A DNA stretch of 22,397 nucleotides. It comes from JAMXLO01 sp041487355. GTDB lineage: Bacteria; Pseudomonadota; Alphaproteobacteria; Acetobacterales; Acetobacteraceae. The DNA is taken from the NCBI GenBank assembly GCA_041487355.1, contig JBGPND010000070.1, positions 1 through 22,397 on the forward strand, in the 5' to 3' direction. Position 1 is the first letter of the stretch; the number at the start of each line of letters is the position of its first letter. Under the pieces are notes generated by a model. The model made no database searches. It was not told the origin of the DNA and saw only the letters and a program-made list of their open reading frames with translations. The position numbers and the translations under genes are program-made. Of this stretch, positions 1 through 7,769 are shown one piece after another.

Positions 1-21
1 CAAATCCGGCAAGCGCAGGCG

Positions 22-1416
22 ATGAAAGGCAGCGTACCGCCGTTCCTCACCATCGCCCAAGCCGGCAGGCTGATCGCCGCGAAGCGACTTTCGCCGGTCG
101 AACTGGTGAAAGCGCTGCTCGCCAGGATCGAGGCGACCGACCCGAAGCTGAACGCCTTCCTGCTGGTGACCGAACGCCAGGCTCTCGCGGCCGCGCGCGC
201 CGCCGAACGCGCCGTGATGGCGGGCCGCAAGGGACCACTGCTCGGCATCCCACTCGGCTACAAGGACATCTACGAGACCGCCGGTGTGCGCACCACGGCA
301 CATTCCAGGATTCTCGCAGACAACGTCCCAAAGCGGGACGCCGAGACGGTGCGCAGGCTGCGCGCCGAAGGCGCGGTCATGCTCGGCAAGCTGGCCACCC
401 ATGAATTCGCCATCGGTGGCCCGGCCTTCGACCTCCCCTGGCCACCGGCGCACAATCCCTGGGACGTCAGGCGCTTCACCGGTGGCTCGAGCTCCGGCTC
501 AGGGGCGGCCGTGGCCGCGGGGCTCGTGCTGGGGGCGCTCGGCTCGGATACCGGCGGGTCGATCCGTCTGCCGGCTGCCTATTGCGGCATCGCCGGCATC
601 AAGCCGACACCGGGCCTGGTATCGCGCCGTGGGGTGATACCGCTGGCACCCAGCCTCGACACAGCGGGCCCGATGGCCTGGACGGCTGAGGACTGCGCCA
701 TTCTGCTGGATGCGCTTGCCGGCCATGATCCGGCTGATGCCGCTTCGGTGGCGGTGCCGAAGGTTGCCTATGCCAGCGCCATCGCCGCGCCGCTGAAGGG
801 GCTGAGGGTCGGCCTGCTCCGGCGCTTCTACGAGCACGACGTGCCCGCCTTGCCCGAGATGCTGCAGATGATCAATCGGGCCGTCGCGACGCTGAAGGGG
901 CTCGGCTGTCGTGTCGAGGAGGCCACCCTGCCTTCGGTGCAGGACTACAACGCGGTCGGGCGGGTAATCATCTCGTCGGAGGCCTATGCGCTGCACGAGG
1001 CGACGCTGAAGACCCGGCTCTCCGAGTATTCGCGGGTGTTCCGCGTGCGCGTGCTGGCCGGCGCGCTGATCCGCGCGGCCGACTACATCACCGCGCAGCG
1101 CCGGCGCACCGATCTGATCGCCGCCACGGCGAAGGCGTTCGAGAAATTCGACGTGCTGATCACGGCGCCGACGGCCGGCGCCGCGCCCTTGCTGAACGAG
1201 CAGAGGCCGGATGAAGGCTTTTCGCAGCCCTTGCTGACGACGGTGGCGAATGTCGCGGCCATCCCCTCCATGGTGGTCTGTGGCGGCTTCACGACGGCTG
1301 GTCTGCCGCTTGGTCTGGAGATCATGGCACCCGCCTGGGGAGACGCGACCGTGCTGCGCGTCGGGCACCAGTTCGAGCAGGCCGCGGGGACACGGAGCAA
1401 GCGGCCAGAGCCTTAG
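22..1416 (+). CDS. Amidase signature family amidohydrolase
   Basis: 464 residues, full length for the amidase signature (AS) family, which hydrolyses amide bonds through a Ser-cisSer-Lys triad. All three residues are visible: Lys81 in GYKDIYE, Ser156 in the Gly/Ser-rich GGSSSGSGAA loop, and nucleophile Ser180 in GSDTGGSIRLP. The segment up to about residue 200 is the conserved core; the C-terminal half is variable and sets substrate. The protein resembles both GatA and AtzF/allophanate-type amidases, but there is no GatB or GatC nearby, so a stand-alone amidase is more likely than a GatCAB subunit. The substrate cannot be told. No signal peptide. The ATG at 22 is preceded by only 21 bases, so the ribosome site and any upstream operon partner cannot be judged. 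The gene ends just before a perfect inverted repeat that separates it from a convergent amine oxidase. Confidence 0.9.
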   Translation: MKGSVPPFLTIAQAGRLIAAKRLSPVELVKALLARIEATDPKLNAFLLVTERQALAAARAAERAVMAGRKGPLLGIPLGYKDIYETAGVRTTAHSRILADNVPKRDAETVRRLRAEGAVMLGKLATHEFAIGGPAFDLPWPPAHNPWDVRRFTGGSSSGSGAAVAAGLVLGALGSDTGGSIRLPAAYCGIAGIKPTPGLVSRRGVIPLAPSLDTAGPMAWTAEDCAILLDALAGHDPADAASVAVPKVAYASAIAAPLKGLRVGLLRRFYEHDVPALPEMLQMINRAVATLKGLGCRVEEATLPSVQDYNAVGRVIISSEAYALHEATLKTRLSEYSRVFRVRVLAGALIRAADYITAQRRRTDLIAATAKAFEKFDVLITAPTAGAAPLLNEQRPDEGFSQPLLTTVANVAAIPSMVVCGGFTTAGLPLGLEIMAPAWGDATVLRVGHQFEQAAGTRSKRPEP

Positions 1417-1422
1417 CCGAAT

Positions 1423-1501
1423 GATGGGTTTCGCTCTGCTCAACCCATCCTACGGACTACGGGCTGCGGCGTAGGATGGGTTGAGCAGAGCGAAACCCAT
1501 C
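1423..1501. repeat. Perfect 31-bp inverted repeat (REP-like hairpin)
   Basis: Arms at 1423-1453 and 1471-1501 are exact reverse complements, separated by 17 bases. The arm starts GATGGGTTTCGCTCTGCT and ends CATCCTAC. It matches the style of a palindromic repeat dispersed in many proteobacteria (GTAGGATGGG ... CGAAACCCATC). It lies between two convergent genes, where the hairpin could act as a bidirectional transcript end or 3' stabiliser, but there is no T run. The right arm supplies two bases of the stop codon of the leftward gene. Confidence 0.9.
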
Positions 1502-3080
1502 ACGGCTGGCGAGGCCCGCTTGCGCGCATGCGCGAGGCGATGTCGCGTAGCACAAAATGCGCCGACCGCACCGCGCCTTCCTGCCAACCGGTGACGTAGG
1601 ACATGTGCTCGCCGGCAAACAGGAAAGGGCCGTCGCCCTGGAGCAGCACCGGGTAGTATTTCGCCCGCGCGTCGCGGCTCCATTCCGCCCAGGCCGACCG
1701 GCTGTACGGGATGTTCTTCCAGGCCACCGACACGCCCTTGGTGAGATGCTGCCCATAGCCCGGGTGCAGACGCTCGCCGTCCGCCAATGCGCGCTCCAGG
1801 CGCTGCGCCGGCGCCATGGCGGCGAATTTATCGCCCAGATCGGTGGTCCAGATATACGCGCCGACCAGAATGCCCTTCTTCCGGTGGATGCCGGCGGAGG
1901 GATACCAGATCTGGGTGATGTCGCGCGTCGTCCACGAAATGCCGCCATAGATCGCCTGATCCAGCTCCCAGAACCGGCGCTCGGCCTGGAACGCGATCTT
2001 CCCCGCCGGGATGTATTCCACCGCCTCGATCGCAGCGCGCGTCTCGCTGGCGAAGTCGGCTTGGATCGTGCGCAGCACCGGCAGCGGAATCGTCACCACG
2101 ACCAGGGGGGCCTCGATCGCGTGCCTGGCGCCGGTCTTCGTATCCTTCCACACGACGCGCGCAGAGCTTCCCGCGCGGCGCAGTTCCGTCACTTCGGCGT
2201 TGTAGGTGATGCTCGCGCCGAGTTCCCGGCCGAATGCCTGTCCGATGTGGCCCATGCCGCCGACCGGCTGCATCATCGTCGCCGCCTGATGCCACCCCTC
2301 GCCGAAGTTCGCGTTGAAGCGCCAGAAGCTGGAGGCGAGAATCTCGCTCAACTCGAGCGGCTCGCTGCGCTTGCCTTCCTGCGTTCCGCCGCCGGGAGGT
2401 TCGGAATAGCCGGCGCGGCCGGAGCCCTTGTATGTCAGGTCGCGATCGAGAGCGCCAAACGCACGCAGGAAAGCGCGGATGCGCTCCGTGTCCTCGGTGC
2501 TGACCGGCTGCGCGAGCGCGGCCCTGTCCACCGCCTTTGCCGCCAGCTCGGCGATGTAGCCGCGGATGTCGTTGACCACCTGCCGGTTGCGCTGAGGCCT
2601 GCCGTCTAACGCAGCCTCGTCGTGCAGCAGCGCGCCGCGATTGTCGTTGCATATGACCTCGAGGCTCACGCCGAGTTCGCGGCAATAGGACAGGATGCCC
2701 TGGTGGTGGTACGGCAGCCGGGCCGGCCCCGGATTGAAATACAGATGCTCGCCGGCATCCCAGCGGATGCGCTGCACGCTGTCGGTTTCGCGAATTTCAT
2801 CGCCTGCACGCAACGACCAGTTGCGGCCACCGGGCCTTGGCCGGGCTTCCAGGATCGTCGGGGAAAAGCCTGACTTGTGCAGCTCCCAGGCCAGCACCAT
2901 GCCGGCGATCCCGGCGCCGATGATGACGATCTTCCGCCGGTTGCCGAGCGGCAGGCTCGGCGGCCCGGCATAGGCGTCGGGGATCGGCAGCAGTCCCATC
3001 GCCGCCATGGTGCGATAGGCCGCCGTGACGCCACCGGCCTTGCCGACCCGATGGATCAGCGCGCGGCGCGACAGGGTCAT
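1500..3080 (-). CDS. FAD-dependent monoamine/amino-acid oxidase, probable Tat substrate
   Basis: 526 residues from the ATG at 3080. That start overlaps the recR stop as ATGA, which decides it; the in-frame extension further upstream is Arg-rich shadow of recR. Flavin amine oxidase fold: dinucleotide-binding KIVIIGAGIAG (residues 50-60), acidic ribose-binding Glu79 in LEAR, and PRPGGR (81-86). Near the C terminus is the FAD-contacting segment FLFAGEHMSYVTGWQEGA. The family oxidises amines or L-amino acids to imines with release of H2O2. The N terminus, SRRALIHRVG followed by a moderately hydrophobic stretch and an AYA-G site near residue 38, looks like a twin-arginine signal, so export to the periplasm after FAD loading is inferred. 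Last gene of the dnaX-ybaB-recR operon. Substrate unknown. Confidence 0.88.
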   Translation of the reverse strand: MTLSRRALIHRVGKAGGVTAAYRTMAAMGLLPIPDAYAGPPSLPLGNRRKIVIIGAGIAGMVLAWELHKSGFSPTILEARPRPGGRNWSLRAGDEIRETDSVQRIRWDAGEHLYFNPGPARLPYHHQGILSYCRELGVSLEVICNDNRGALLHDEAALDGRPQRNRQVVNDIRGYIAELAAKAVDRAALAQPVSTEDTERIRAFLRAFGALDRDLTYKGSGRAGYSEPPGGGTQEGKRSEPLELSEILASSFWRFNANFGEGWHQAATMMQPVGGMGHIGQAFGRELGASITYNAEVTELRRAGSSARVVWKDTKTGARHAIEAPLVVVTIPLPVLRTIQADFASETRAAIEAVEYIPAGKIAFQAERRFWELDQAIYGGISWTTRDITQIWYPSAGIHRKKGILVGAYIWTTDLGDKFAAMAPAQRLERALADGERLHPGYGQHLTKGVSVAWKNIPYSRSAWAEWSRDARAKYYPVLLQGDGPFLFAGEHMSYVTGWQEGAVRSAHFVLRDIASRMRASGPRQP

Positions 3081-3670
3081 GACGGTCTCCGGGCGCGCAA
3101 CGCGGCGGCGAGCGTGCCGTCGTCCAGCACATCGAGTGCGCCGCCGATCGGCACGCCTTGCCCTACGCGCGTGACGGCGACGCCGAGCGGTTTCAGCCGG
3201 TCGGTCAGCCAATGTGTGGTGGTGGCGCCATCCACCGTGGCACCGAGTGCCAGGATCACCTCCGTCACGCCGCCTTCGGCGATGCGCGCGAGCAATGGCG
3301 CGACATTGAGGTCTTCAGGGCCCACGCCGGAAAGTGCCGAGAGAGTTCCGCCGAGCACGTGGTACAGTCCGCGATGCACCGAGGCGCGTTCCAGCGCCCA
3401 GAGATCGCCGACGCCCTCGACGACGCAGATCACCGCGTGGTCGCGATGCGGATCGGTGCAGATGGAGCATGGGTCGCGGCTGTCGAGATTGCCGCACCGG
3501 CTGCACGACTTCACGGCGCGCGCTGCCTCGGCGAGCGCGGAGGCCAGCGGCAGCATGCGTGCCTCCGGCTGCTGCAGCATCTTCAACGCCGCGCGCCGTG
3601 CACTGCGCGGCCCCATGCCGGGCAGTTTGGCAAGCAGGCCGATCAGTTTTTCGATTTCGGGGCCACCCAT
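3077..3670 (-). CDS. recR: Recombination mediator protein RecR
   Basis: 197 residues, normal RecR length. An N-terminal helix-hairpin-helix has the LPGMGPRSARRAA motif (residues 16-28). A four-cysteine zinc finger follows, with Cys56, Cys59, Cys68 and Cys71. Next is a Toprim domain starting VICVVEGVGDLWALE (80-94) and a C-terminal Walker-B-like part. RecR works with RecF and RecO to load RecA on SSB-coated ssDNA gaps. The usual order dnaX-ybaB-recR is kept, but 282 bases of palindromic repeat separate ybaB from recR, where these genes normally sit close together. The stop overlaps the next start by ATGA, implying translational coupling to the amine oxidase. No strong Shine-Dalgarno sequence before the ATG at 3670. 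Confidence 0.97.
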   Translation of the reverse strand: MGGPEIEKLIGLLAKLPGMGPRSARRAALKMLQQPEARMLPLASALAEAARAVKSCSRCGNLDSRDPCSICTDPHRDHAVICVVEGVGDLWALERASVHRGLYHVLGGTLSALSGVGPEDLNVAPLLARIAEGGVTEVILALGATVDGATTTHWLTDRLKPLGVAVTRVGQGVPIGGALDVLDDGTLAAALRARRPS

Positions 3671-3697
3671 GGGTCAGGCACCACCGACTACTCCGCC

Positions 3698-3929
3698 GTC
3701 ATGGCCGGGCCAAGCCCACGGCTGTCCGGTTTAAGTCGACGGTGGTTACCGGCGTTTTTTCAACGTCATGGCCTGCGAAGGCAGGCCATCCACGACTTCT
3801 CTTGGTGCGTCCAAGTCGTGGATGGCCGGGCCAAGCCCGGCCATGACGGGGTAGTGTGGCCACCAAGTAATACTCCCAGCATCCGAAGTAGAATGAACCG
3901 GACAGCCGTGGGCCAAGCCCAGCCATGAC
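3698..3929. repeat. Composite palindromic MITE-like element
   Basis: Outer inverted arms at 3698-3731 and 3896-3929 match at 30 of 34 positions when one is reverse-complemented. Inside are three perfect hairpins: 3768-3776/3781-3789 (ATGGCCTGC), 3784-3798/3813-3827 (15-bp stem, starting GGCCATCCACG), and 3822-3830/3836-3844 (ATGGCCGGG). The recurring unit is GTCATGGCC...GGCCATGAC. No transposase and no convincing target-site duplication. It fills the whole gap between ybaB (ends 3953) and recR (starts 3670), so it is transcribed within the operon. It most likely is a non-autonomous element or clustered REP units. The 282-base gap holds nothing else I can identify. Confidence 0.8.
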
Positions 3930-3952
3930 AAGAGAGCGTGGTGTCACTGCCA

Positions 3953-4276
3953 TCAGAAAGGCAGCTTCATCCCCGGCGGCAACTGCAGCCCTCCGGTGAC
4001 TTTCTGCATTTCCTCCGCTGCCACTGCCTCGATCTTGCGCTTCGCATCGGCGTGCGCGGCAACGACAAGGTCTTCCAGCATCTCCGTGTCGGCTGGCTCG
4101 ACGATCTTCGGATCGATCTTGATCCGCCGCAGGTCGCCTTTGCCGTTCAGCGTGACCGTAACCAGGCCAGCGCCGGCGACACCCTCGATCTCCAGGCTCT
4201 CCAGCTTCGACTCCATCTCCTGCATTTTCGCTTGCATCTGCTGGGCCTGCTTCATCAGCCCGGAGAGGTTCTTCAT
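3953..4276 (-). CDS. ybaB: YbaB/EbfC family nucleoid-associated protein
   Basis: 107 residues, standard for the family. The N terminus MKNLSGLMKQAQQMQAKMQE is the characteristic Gln/Met-rich helix, followed by the conserved core GLVTVTLNGKGDLRRIKIDP and a C-terminal helix. The protein dimerises and binds DNA as a minor nucleoid protein; its place between dnaX and recR is conserved widely and suggests a link to replication or repair, though the exact role is not settled. The start ATG at 4276 overlaps the dnaX TGA as ATGA, fixing the start and implying coupled translation. Confidence 0.96.
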   Translation of the reverse strand: MKNLSGLMKQAQQMQAKMQEMESKLESLEIEGVAGAGLVTVTLNGKGDLRRIKIDPKIVEPADTEMLEDLVVAAHADAKRKIEAVAAEEMQKVTGGLQLPPGMKLPF

Positions 4277-6117
4277 TCGTCAAACTCCATCTCTTCGGAG
4301 GGTTCGGCGTCCGGCGGAGCGAACTCCATGCCGGTTTCGTTCGGCGTCAGTTCGGCGGGCAGTCCGTAGGCGTCGGCGGCGGTGTCATGCACGGTATCGA
4401 TGCGGGCACCAGGGAACGCTGCCATGATCGCCCGCACCAGCGGGTGATCGGCCGCAGTCGAACGGCGGGCGGCATCGGCCGCGGTGCCCTGTTCGGCGAG
4501 CGTCGCCTCCCCGGGAGCGGCAGACAGCGCGATCGTCCAGCGCGTGCCGGTGGCCTCGGCCAGCAGCGCGGCCAGGCGAGGCGCGAGGTCCCGCGGCGCC
4601 TCCGGCTGCGGGCGCAACTCGATGATCGGCGGGGCGAAGCGGACCAGATGCACCGAGTGCACCAGATGCGCGTGCAACATTGCCTCGCGCCGTTCGGCCA
4701 CCAGGGCAGTGATATCGCGAAAGCTCGCCAAGCGCGGCGCCGCCGGGGCGGCGTCGGCGGCTGCGGCGACCGCCGGATCGGGTCCGGGGGCGCGGGCACC
4801 GCCGGCAACGGCACGTGCTCCCCCACCCGGAGATGCCGGCGCAGTCGCGGCGGGCGCCTGGGTCGGCGTGCCGGATGTGAGCCGACGGACCAGCTCGCCA
4901 GGAGGCGGCAGGTCGGACACATGGCAGAGGCGGATCAGCACCATCTCCGCGGCGGCGCGGCGGTCGGGTGCGGTCTCCACCTCGCCCACGCCTTTCAGCA
5001 GCATCTGCCACGCGCGGGCGAGCGCCGGAACCGACAGCCGATCGGCCAGTGCCGCGCCACGGGTGCGCTCTGCCTCGGGCAGCTCCTGGCTGTCACGCAG
5101 CGACGGGATGGACTTCAGGCGGGTGATCGTGTGCAGCAGCTCGAGCAAGTCCTGCAGCAGCGTGCCGAGATCGGCGCCGCGCTCATAGGCACGGTCCGTG
5201 ATCTGCAGGGCCTGCCGCGGCTGCCCCGCCATCACGGCGTCCAGCAGGTCGAACACCAGTTCACGATCCGCCAGCCCGAGCATGTTGATGACGGCGCTCT
5301 CGGCGATAGAGCCCTCCGCCTGGGCGATCGCCTGGTCGAGCAGCGAGAGCCCGTCGCGCACCGAGCCGTCGGCGGCGCGCGCGATCAGGTCGAGCGCGGC
5401 AGGTTCGATCGCCACGTTTTCGGCCTGGGCGATGCGGGCGAAGTGGACGGACAGCTCCGAAATCCGCACCCGCCGCAGGTCGAAGCGCTGGCAGCGCGAC
5501 AGCACGGTGATCGGCACTTTCCGAAGCTCGGTGGTGGCGAACACGAATTTCACGTGCGGCGGCGGTTCCTCCAGCGTCTTCAGCAGCGCGTTGAAGGCAT
5601 TCCGTGTCAGCATGTGGACTTCATCGATGATGAAAACCTTGGTGCGGATCTTCATCGGGCGAGAGCGACTCACCTCGATGATCTCGCGTACGTCGTCGAC
5701 GCCGGTGCGCGACGCGGCGTCCATCTCGAACACATCCGGCTCGCGTTCGGCCAGGATGGCCAGGCAGTTGCCGCAGACGCCGCACGGATCGGCGGTCGGG
5801 CCGCCGGTGCCGTCCGGCCCGGTGCAGTTCAGCGCCCGGGCGATGATGCGGGCCGTGGTGGTCTTGCCGACGCCGCGGACGCCGGTGAGCATGAAGGCAT
5901 GCGCGACGCGGCCGGTGGCGAAGGCATTGCGCAGGATGCGCACCATCGCCTCCTGGCCGATCAGGTCATTAAAGCTGGTCGGGCGATATTTCCGCGCAAG
6001 CACACGGTAGGGCGCGGCATGCACCGGCTCCGGCAGTGAATCGCCGAACAGGCCCGGCCCCTCGGGCGCCGGCGCGGCTTCGATCTGTGGCGGATCGTCC
6101 TGGAACAGGCCGGACAT
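4273..6117 (-). CDS. dnaX: DNA polymerase III subunit gamma/tau
   Basis: 614 residues from the ATG at 6117 (MSGLFQDD). A TTG at 6162 in the same frame would give 629 residues but would start only about 4 bases from the end of the SRP RNA, so I prefer the ATG; neither has a clear ribosome site. AAA+ clamp-loader ATPase: Walker A GVRGVGKTTTAR (79-90), zinc-binding Cys98, Cys112, Cys115 and Cys118, Walker B IIDEVHML (163-170), and the SRC motif (207-209) with the arginine finger. A Pro/Ala-rich linker (around residues 390-460) leads to a C-terminal domain, so this is a full tau-type subunit. I see no A-rich slippery site for a programmed gamma frameshift. The subunit loads the beta clamp and holds the polymerase together at the fork. 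First protein gene after ffs. Confidence 0.96.
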   Translation of the reverse strand: MSGLFQDDPPQIEAAPAPEGPGLFGDSLPEPVHAAPYRVLARKYRPTSFNDLIGQEAMVRILRNAFATGRVAHAFMLTGVRGVGKTTTARIIARALNCTGPDGTGGPTADPCGVCGNCLAILAEREPDVFEMDAASRTGVDDVREIIEVSRSRPMKIRTKVFIIDEVHMLTRNAFNALLKTLEEPPPHVKFVFATTELRKVPITVLSRCQRFDLRRVRISELSVHFARIAQAENVAIEPAALDLIARAADGSVRDGLSLLDQAIAQAEGSIAESAVINMLGLADRELVFDLLDAVMAGQPRQALQITDRAYERGADLGTLLQDLLELLHTITRLKSIPSLRDSQELPEAERTRGAALADRLSVPALARAWQMLLKGVGEVETAPDRRAAAEMVLIRLCHVSDLPPPGELVRRLTSGTPTQAPAATAPASPGGGARAVAGGARAPGPDPAVAAAADAAPAAPRLASFRDITALVAERREAMLHAHLVHSVHLVRFAPPIIELRPQPEAPRDLAPRLAALLAEATGTRWTIALSAAPGEATLAEQGTAADAARRSTAADHPLVRAIMAAFPGARIDTVHDTAADAYGLPAELTPNETGMEFAPPDAEPSEEMEFDE

Positions 6118-6165
6118 GCGGGCGGTGTCCGCCGCGGCGGCCCCCTGGTTCGTGCCAAACAAACG

Positions 6166-6266
6166 GTGGGAGGCCGGACGAACGACCCGAGCGGAAACTC
6201 ACTGCGGCTGCTTCCTTCCGGACCTGACCGGGTTGGCGAGGCGCCCGTCCGCCGCCGACCTCCCGG
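6166..6266 (-). ncRNA. ffs: Signal recognition particle 4.5S RNA (small bacterial SRP RNA)
   Basis: On the minus strand the hallmark apical domain is present: GGTCAGGTCCGGAAGGAAGC followed by AGCCGCA, complementary to about 6204-6230. The 5' end GGGAGGTCGG (from about 6264) pairs with the 3' end CCGGCCTCCC (ending about 6168), closing a roughly 100-nt hairpin as in alphaproteobacterial 4.5S RNA. It binds Ffh (SRP54) and targets nascent inner-membrane proteins to FtsY. Its position directly upstream of dnaX is a common bacterial arrangement. Ends are placed by pairing and could be off by a few bases. Confidence 0.95.
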
Positions 6267-6271
6267 GCCTG

Positions 6272-6300
6272 CATATCATGCTTCGGGGGGGCGGTGGCAA
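6272..6300 (-). promoter_or_regulatory. Probable sigma-70 promoter of ffs-dnaX operon
   Basis: On the minus strand TTGCCA (6295-6300) is followed after 17 bases by GATATG (6272-6277). The predicted start, 6-7 bases further, falls on the 5' end of the SRP RNA (about 6265). The spacing and the match to the RNA end support it; the -10 box is only a fair match to consensus. Confidence 0.55.
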
Positions 6301-6348
6301 CCGGGCGGACAACGGCGAGGCCGGAAGCTGCCCGCCCGCCGGCATCCC

Positions 6349-6432
6349 ACGCCCGTCCGTCGCGGTGTCGAAGCACTTCAGCAACAGTGCTTCGTCCGGC
6401 TGCATGCCCGGCACGTAGAACCAGCGATACGC
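6349..6432 (-). pseudogene. C-terminal relic of a CmcJ/NvfI-type oxygenase-like protein
   Basis: Reading the minus strand from 6432 gives AYRWFYVPGMQPDEALLLKC then FDTATDGR. This resembles the conserved C-terminal segment of CmcJ/NvfI family putative 2-oxoglutarate oxygenases (HRWYYFPDM.PDEALL.KC.DS..DGR) as I recall it. The frame has a stop (TGA at about 6460) shortly upstream, no start codon of its own, and loses the similarity right after DGR, so the gene is a fragment. Apart from this the stretch 6301-6574 between the ffs promoter and nudC holds only a Gly/Ala-rich frame I cannot identify. Family assignment is from memory of the motif. Confidence 0.5.
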
Positions 6433-6574
6433 CGAAGATCGCGTTGTTCCGCGACTGGCTCATCGCGTCGGTCGCGCCAAGCCCGGTGGCGCCACCGCCG
6501 CCATAGGTTGCCGCTCCGGCCGCCGCATGGCACCGTCCAACGGACCACGCAACCCATAGCTGCGAGCACTTTCA

Positions 6575-7501
6575 GTGACCCTGATCCTGGCCAGCCGTCC
6601 CAACGTCTATTCGTCGAGCCCACTCGATCGCGTCGGCACGCGACGCGAGGACGCCGCATGGATCGAACAGCGGCTGCATGATCCCGCGACGCTGTTCGTG
6701 CCGGTATGGCGCAACCGCAACCTGGTGCGCGGCATGGACGAAGCCGCGCCGGAGGCGGTGTTCATCTCGGGCGAGATGGCGCACACGCTGCGCATGCATG
6801 GCGGTCCCTGGGCGTTCCTCGGCCTGCAGGGCGAACTGGCGGTGTTCGCGGTGGATATCAGCACGGCGGACGATCCGGTGCCGCTGCTGCCGGAAGAATT
6901 GGGAAAATTCGTCGACCTGCGCTCGGTCGGCTGGGGCGTGCCGCGGCCGGAGGCTTCGATACTGGCGCATGCGCGCGGGCTGATGCACTGGCGGGCGCGG
7001 CACCGGTTCTGCGGCGTCTGCGGGGGCGTGTGCGATGTCCGCAGCTCCGGTCACGTGATGGTCTGCACCGCCTGCGAGGCGCAGCACTTCCCGCGCACCG
7101 ACCCGGCGGTGATCATGCTGGTGACGCGCGGCGACAGCGCTCTGCTCGGCCATTCGCAGCGCTTCCCGCGTGCGAACATGTATTCGACGCTCGCCGGCTT
7201 CGTGGAGCCGGGCGAGACGCTGGAGGAAGCGGTGCGGCGAGAGGTGTTCGAGGAGTCCGGCATCCAGGTCGGCGCGGTGCAGTATCACTCCAGCCAGCCC
7301 TGGCCGTTCCCCGGCAACATCATGCTCGGCTTCTACGGCGAGGGCCTCAGCGAGGCGATCACCATCGACCCGGAAGAGATGATCGACGTTCGTTGGTTCT
7401 CGCGCGAGCAGATCCGCGACCACGAGGCGCACGGGTTCCACCTGCCGCGCGTCGACAGCATTGCGCGGCGACTGATCGAGGACTGGATGGCCGTCGAGTG
7501 A
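6575..7501 (+). CDS. nudC: NAD(+) diphosphatase / NADH pyrophosphatase NudC
   Basis: 308 residues from a GTG start, a normal size. It has a variable N-terminal domain, a zinc ribbon (Cys146, Cys149, Cys164, Cys167) and a Nudix box GFVEPGETLEEAVRREVFEE (208-227, metal-binding Glu residues in REVFEE). The SQPWPFP motif (240-246) distinguishes NudC from other Nudix proteins. The enzyme splits NAD(H) into NMN(H) and AMP and can remove NAD caps from RNA. The GTG start is chosen because the protein begins with the usual N-terminal segment (NVYSSSPLDR); no good Shine-Dalgarno sequence is visible. Its TGA overlaps the start of the next gene (GTGA), so it leads a three-gene run with a lipoprotein and a DUF488 protein. 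Confidence 0.95.
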   Translation: MTLILASRPNVYSSSPLDRVGTRREDAAWIEQRLHDPATLFVPVWRNRNLVRGMDEAAPEAVFISGEMAHTLRMHGGPWAFLGLQGELAVFAVDISTADDPVPLLPEELGKFVDLRSVGWGVPRPEASILAHARGLMHWRARHRFCGVCGGVCDVRSSGHVMVCTACEAQHFPRTDPAVIMLVTRGDSALLGHSQRFPRANMYSTLAGFVEPGETLEEAVRREVFEESGIQVGAVQYHSSQPWPFPGNIMLGFYGEGLSEAITIDPEEMIDVRWFSREQIRDHEAHGFHLPRVDSIARRLIEDWMAVE

Positions 7502-7767
7502 GTATCCGTTTGGCCTTGACGTTTTGCCTCGCGTTGACCGCCTGTGCGCCCGGCGCTTCCGACAACAGCCCACAGGCACAATGCGAGCGGCAGGTCAGCG
7601 ACGATCCCGCGGTCGTGGAGATCTATACGCGCACCAATGGTGCCTACACGCAGCCCTGGGCCGAGCGTGACGACCTGCTGGCCGCCAAGCGCCAGGCGAT
7701 GCTGCGGTGCCTGCGGCAGAAGGGGCTGGCGCCGCCGGGTGGCGTGCAATCCGTGCAGATCCGCTAG
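7498..7767 (+). CDS. Small conserved-type lipoprotein of unknown function
   Basis: 89 residues from a GTG that overlaps the nudC stop as GTGA, which supports this start. The N terminus VSIRLALTFCLALTAC is a lipoprotein signal: short basic start, hydrophobic stretch, lipobox LTA-Cys16. The mature part is about 73 residues with two further cysteines, in QAQCERQ and MLRCLRQKG, which could form a disulfide in the periplasm. It resembles small lipoproteins common in Acetobacteraceae that end in a segment like LRQKGLAPPGGV; some databases give these an unrelated purine-synthesis name, which nothing here supports. It ends 2 bases before the DUF488 gene. Function unknown. Confidence 0.75.
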   Translation: MSIRLALTFCLALTACAPGASDNSPQAQCERQVSDDPAVVEIYTRTNGAYTQPWAERDDLLAAKRQAMLRCLRQKGLAPPGGVQSVQIR

Positions 7768-7769
7768 CG

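Noticed and set aside
3768..3844. CRISPR-like array
   Set aside because: The repeated units are nested palindromes of variable spacing, not regular direct repeats with unique spacers, and no cas genes are present.
4387..6039. 550-codon open frame opposite dnaX
   Set aside because: Antisense shadow of dnaX, rich in Arg/Gln/Gly with no domain.
4273..6117. Programmed frameshift making a gamma subunit of DnaX
   Set aside because: No A-rich slippery heptamer is visible in the region where it would be expected.
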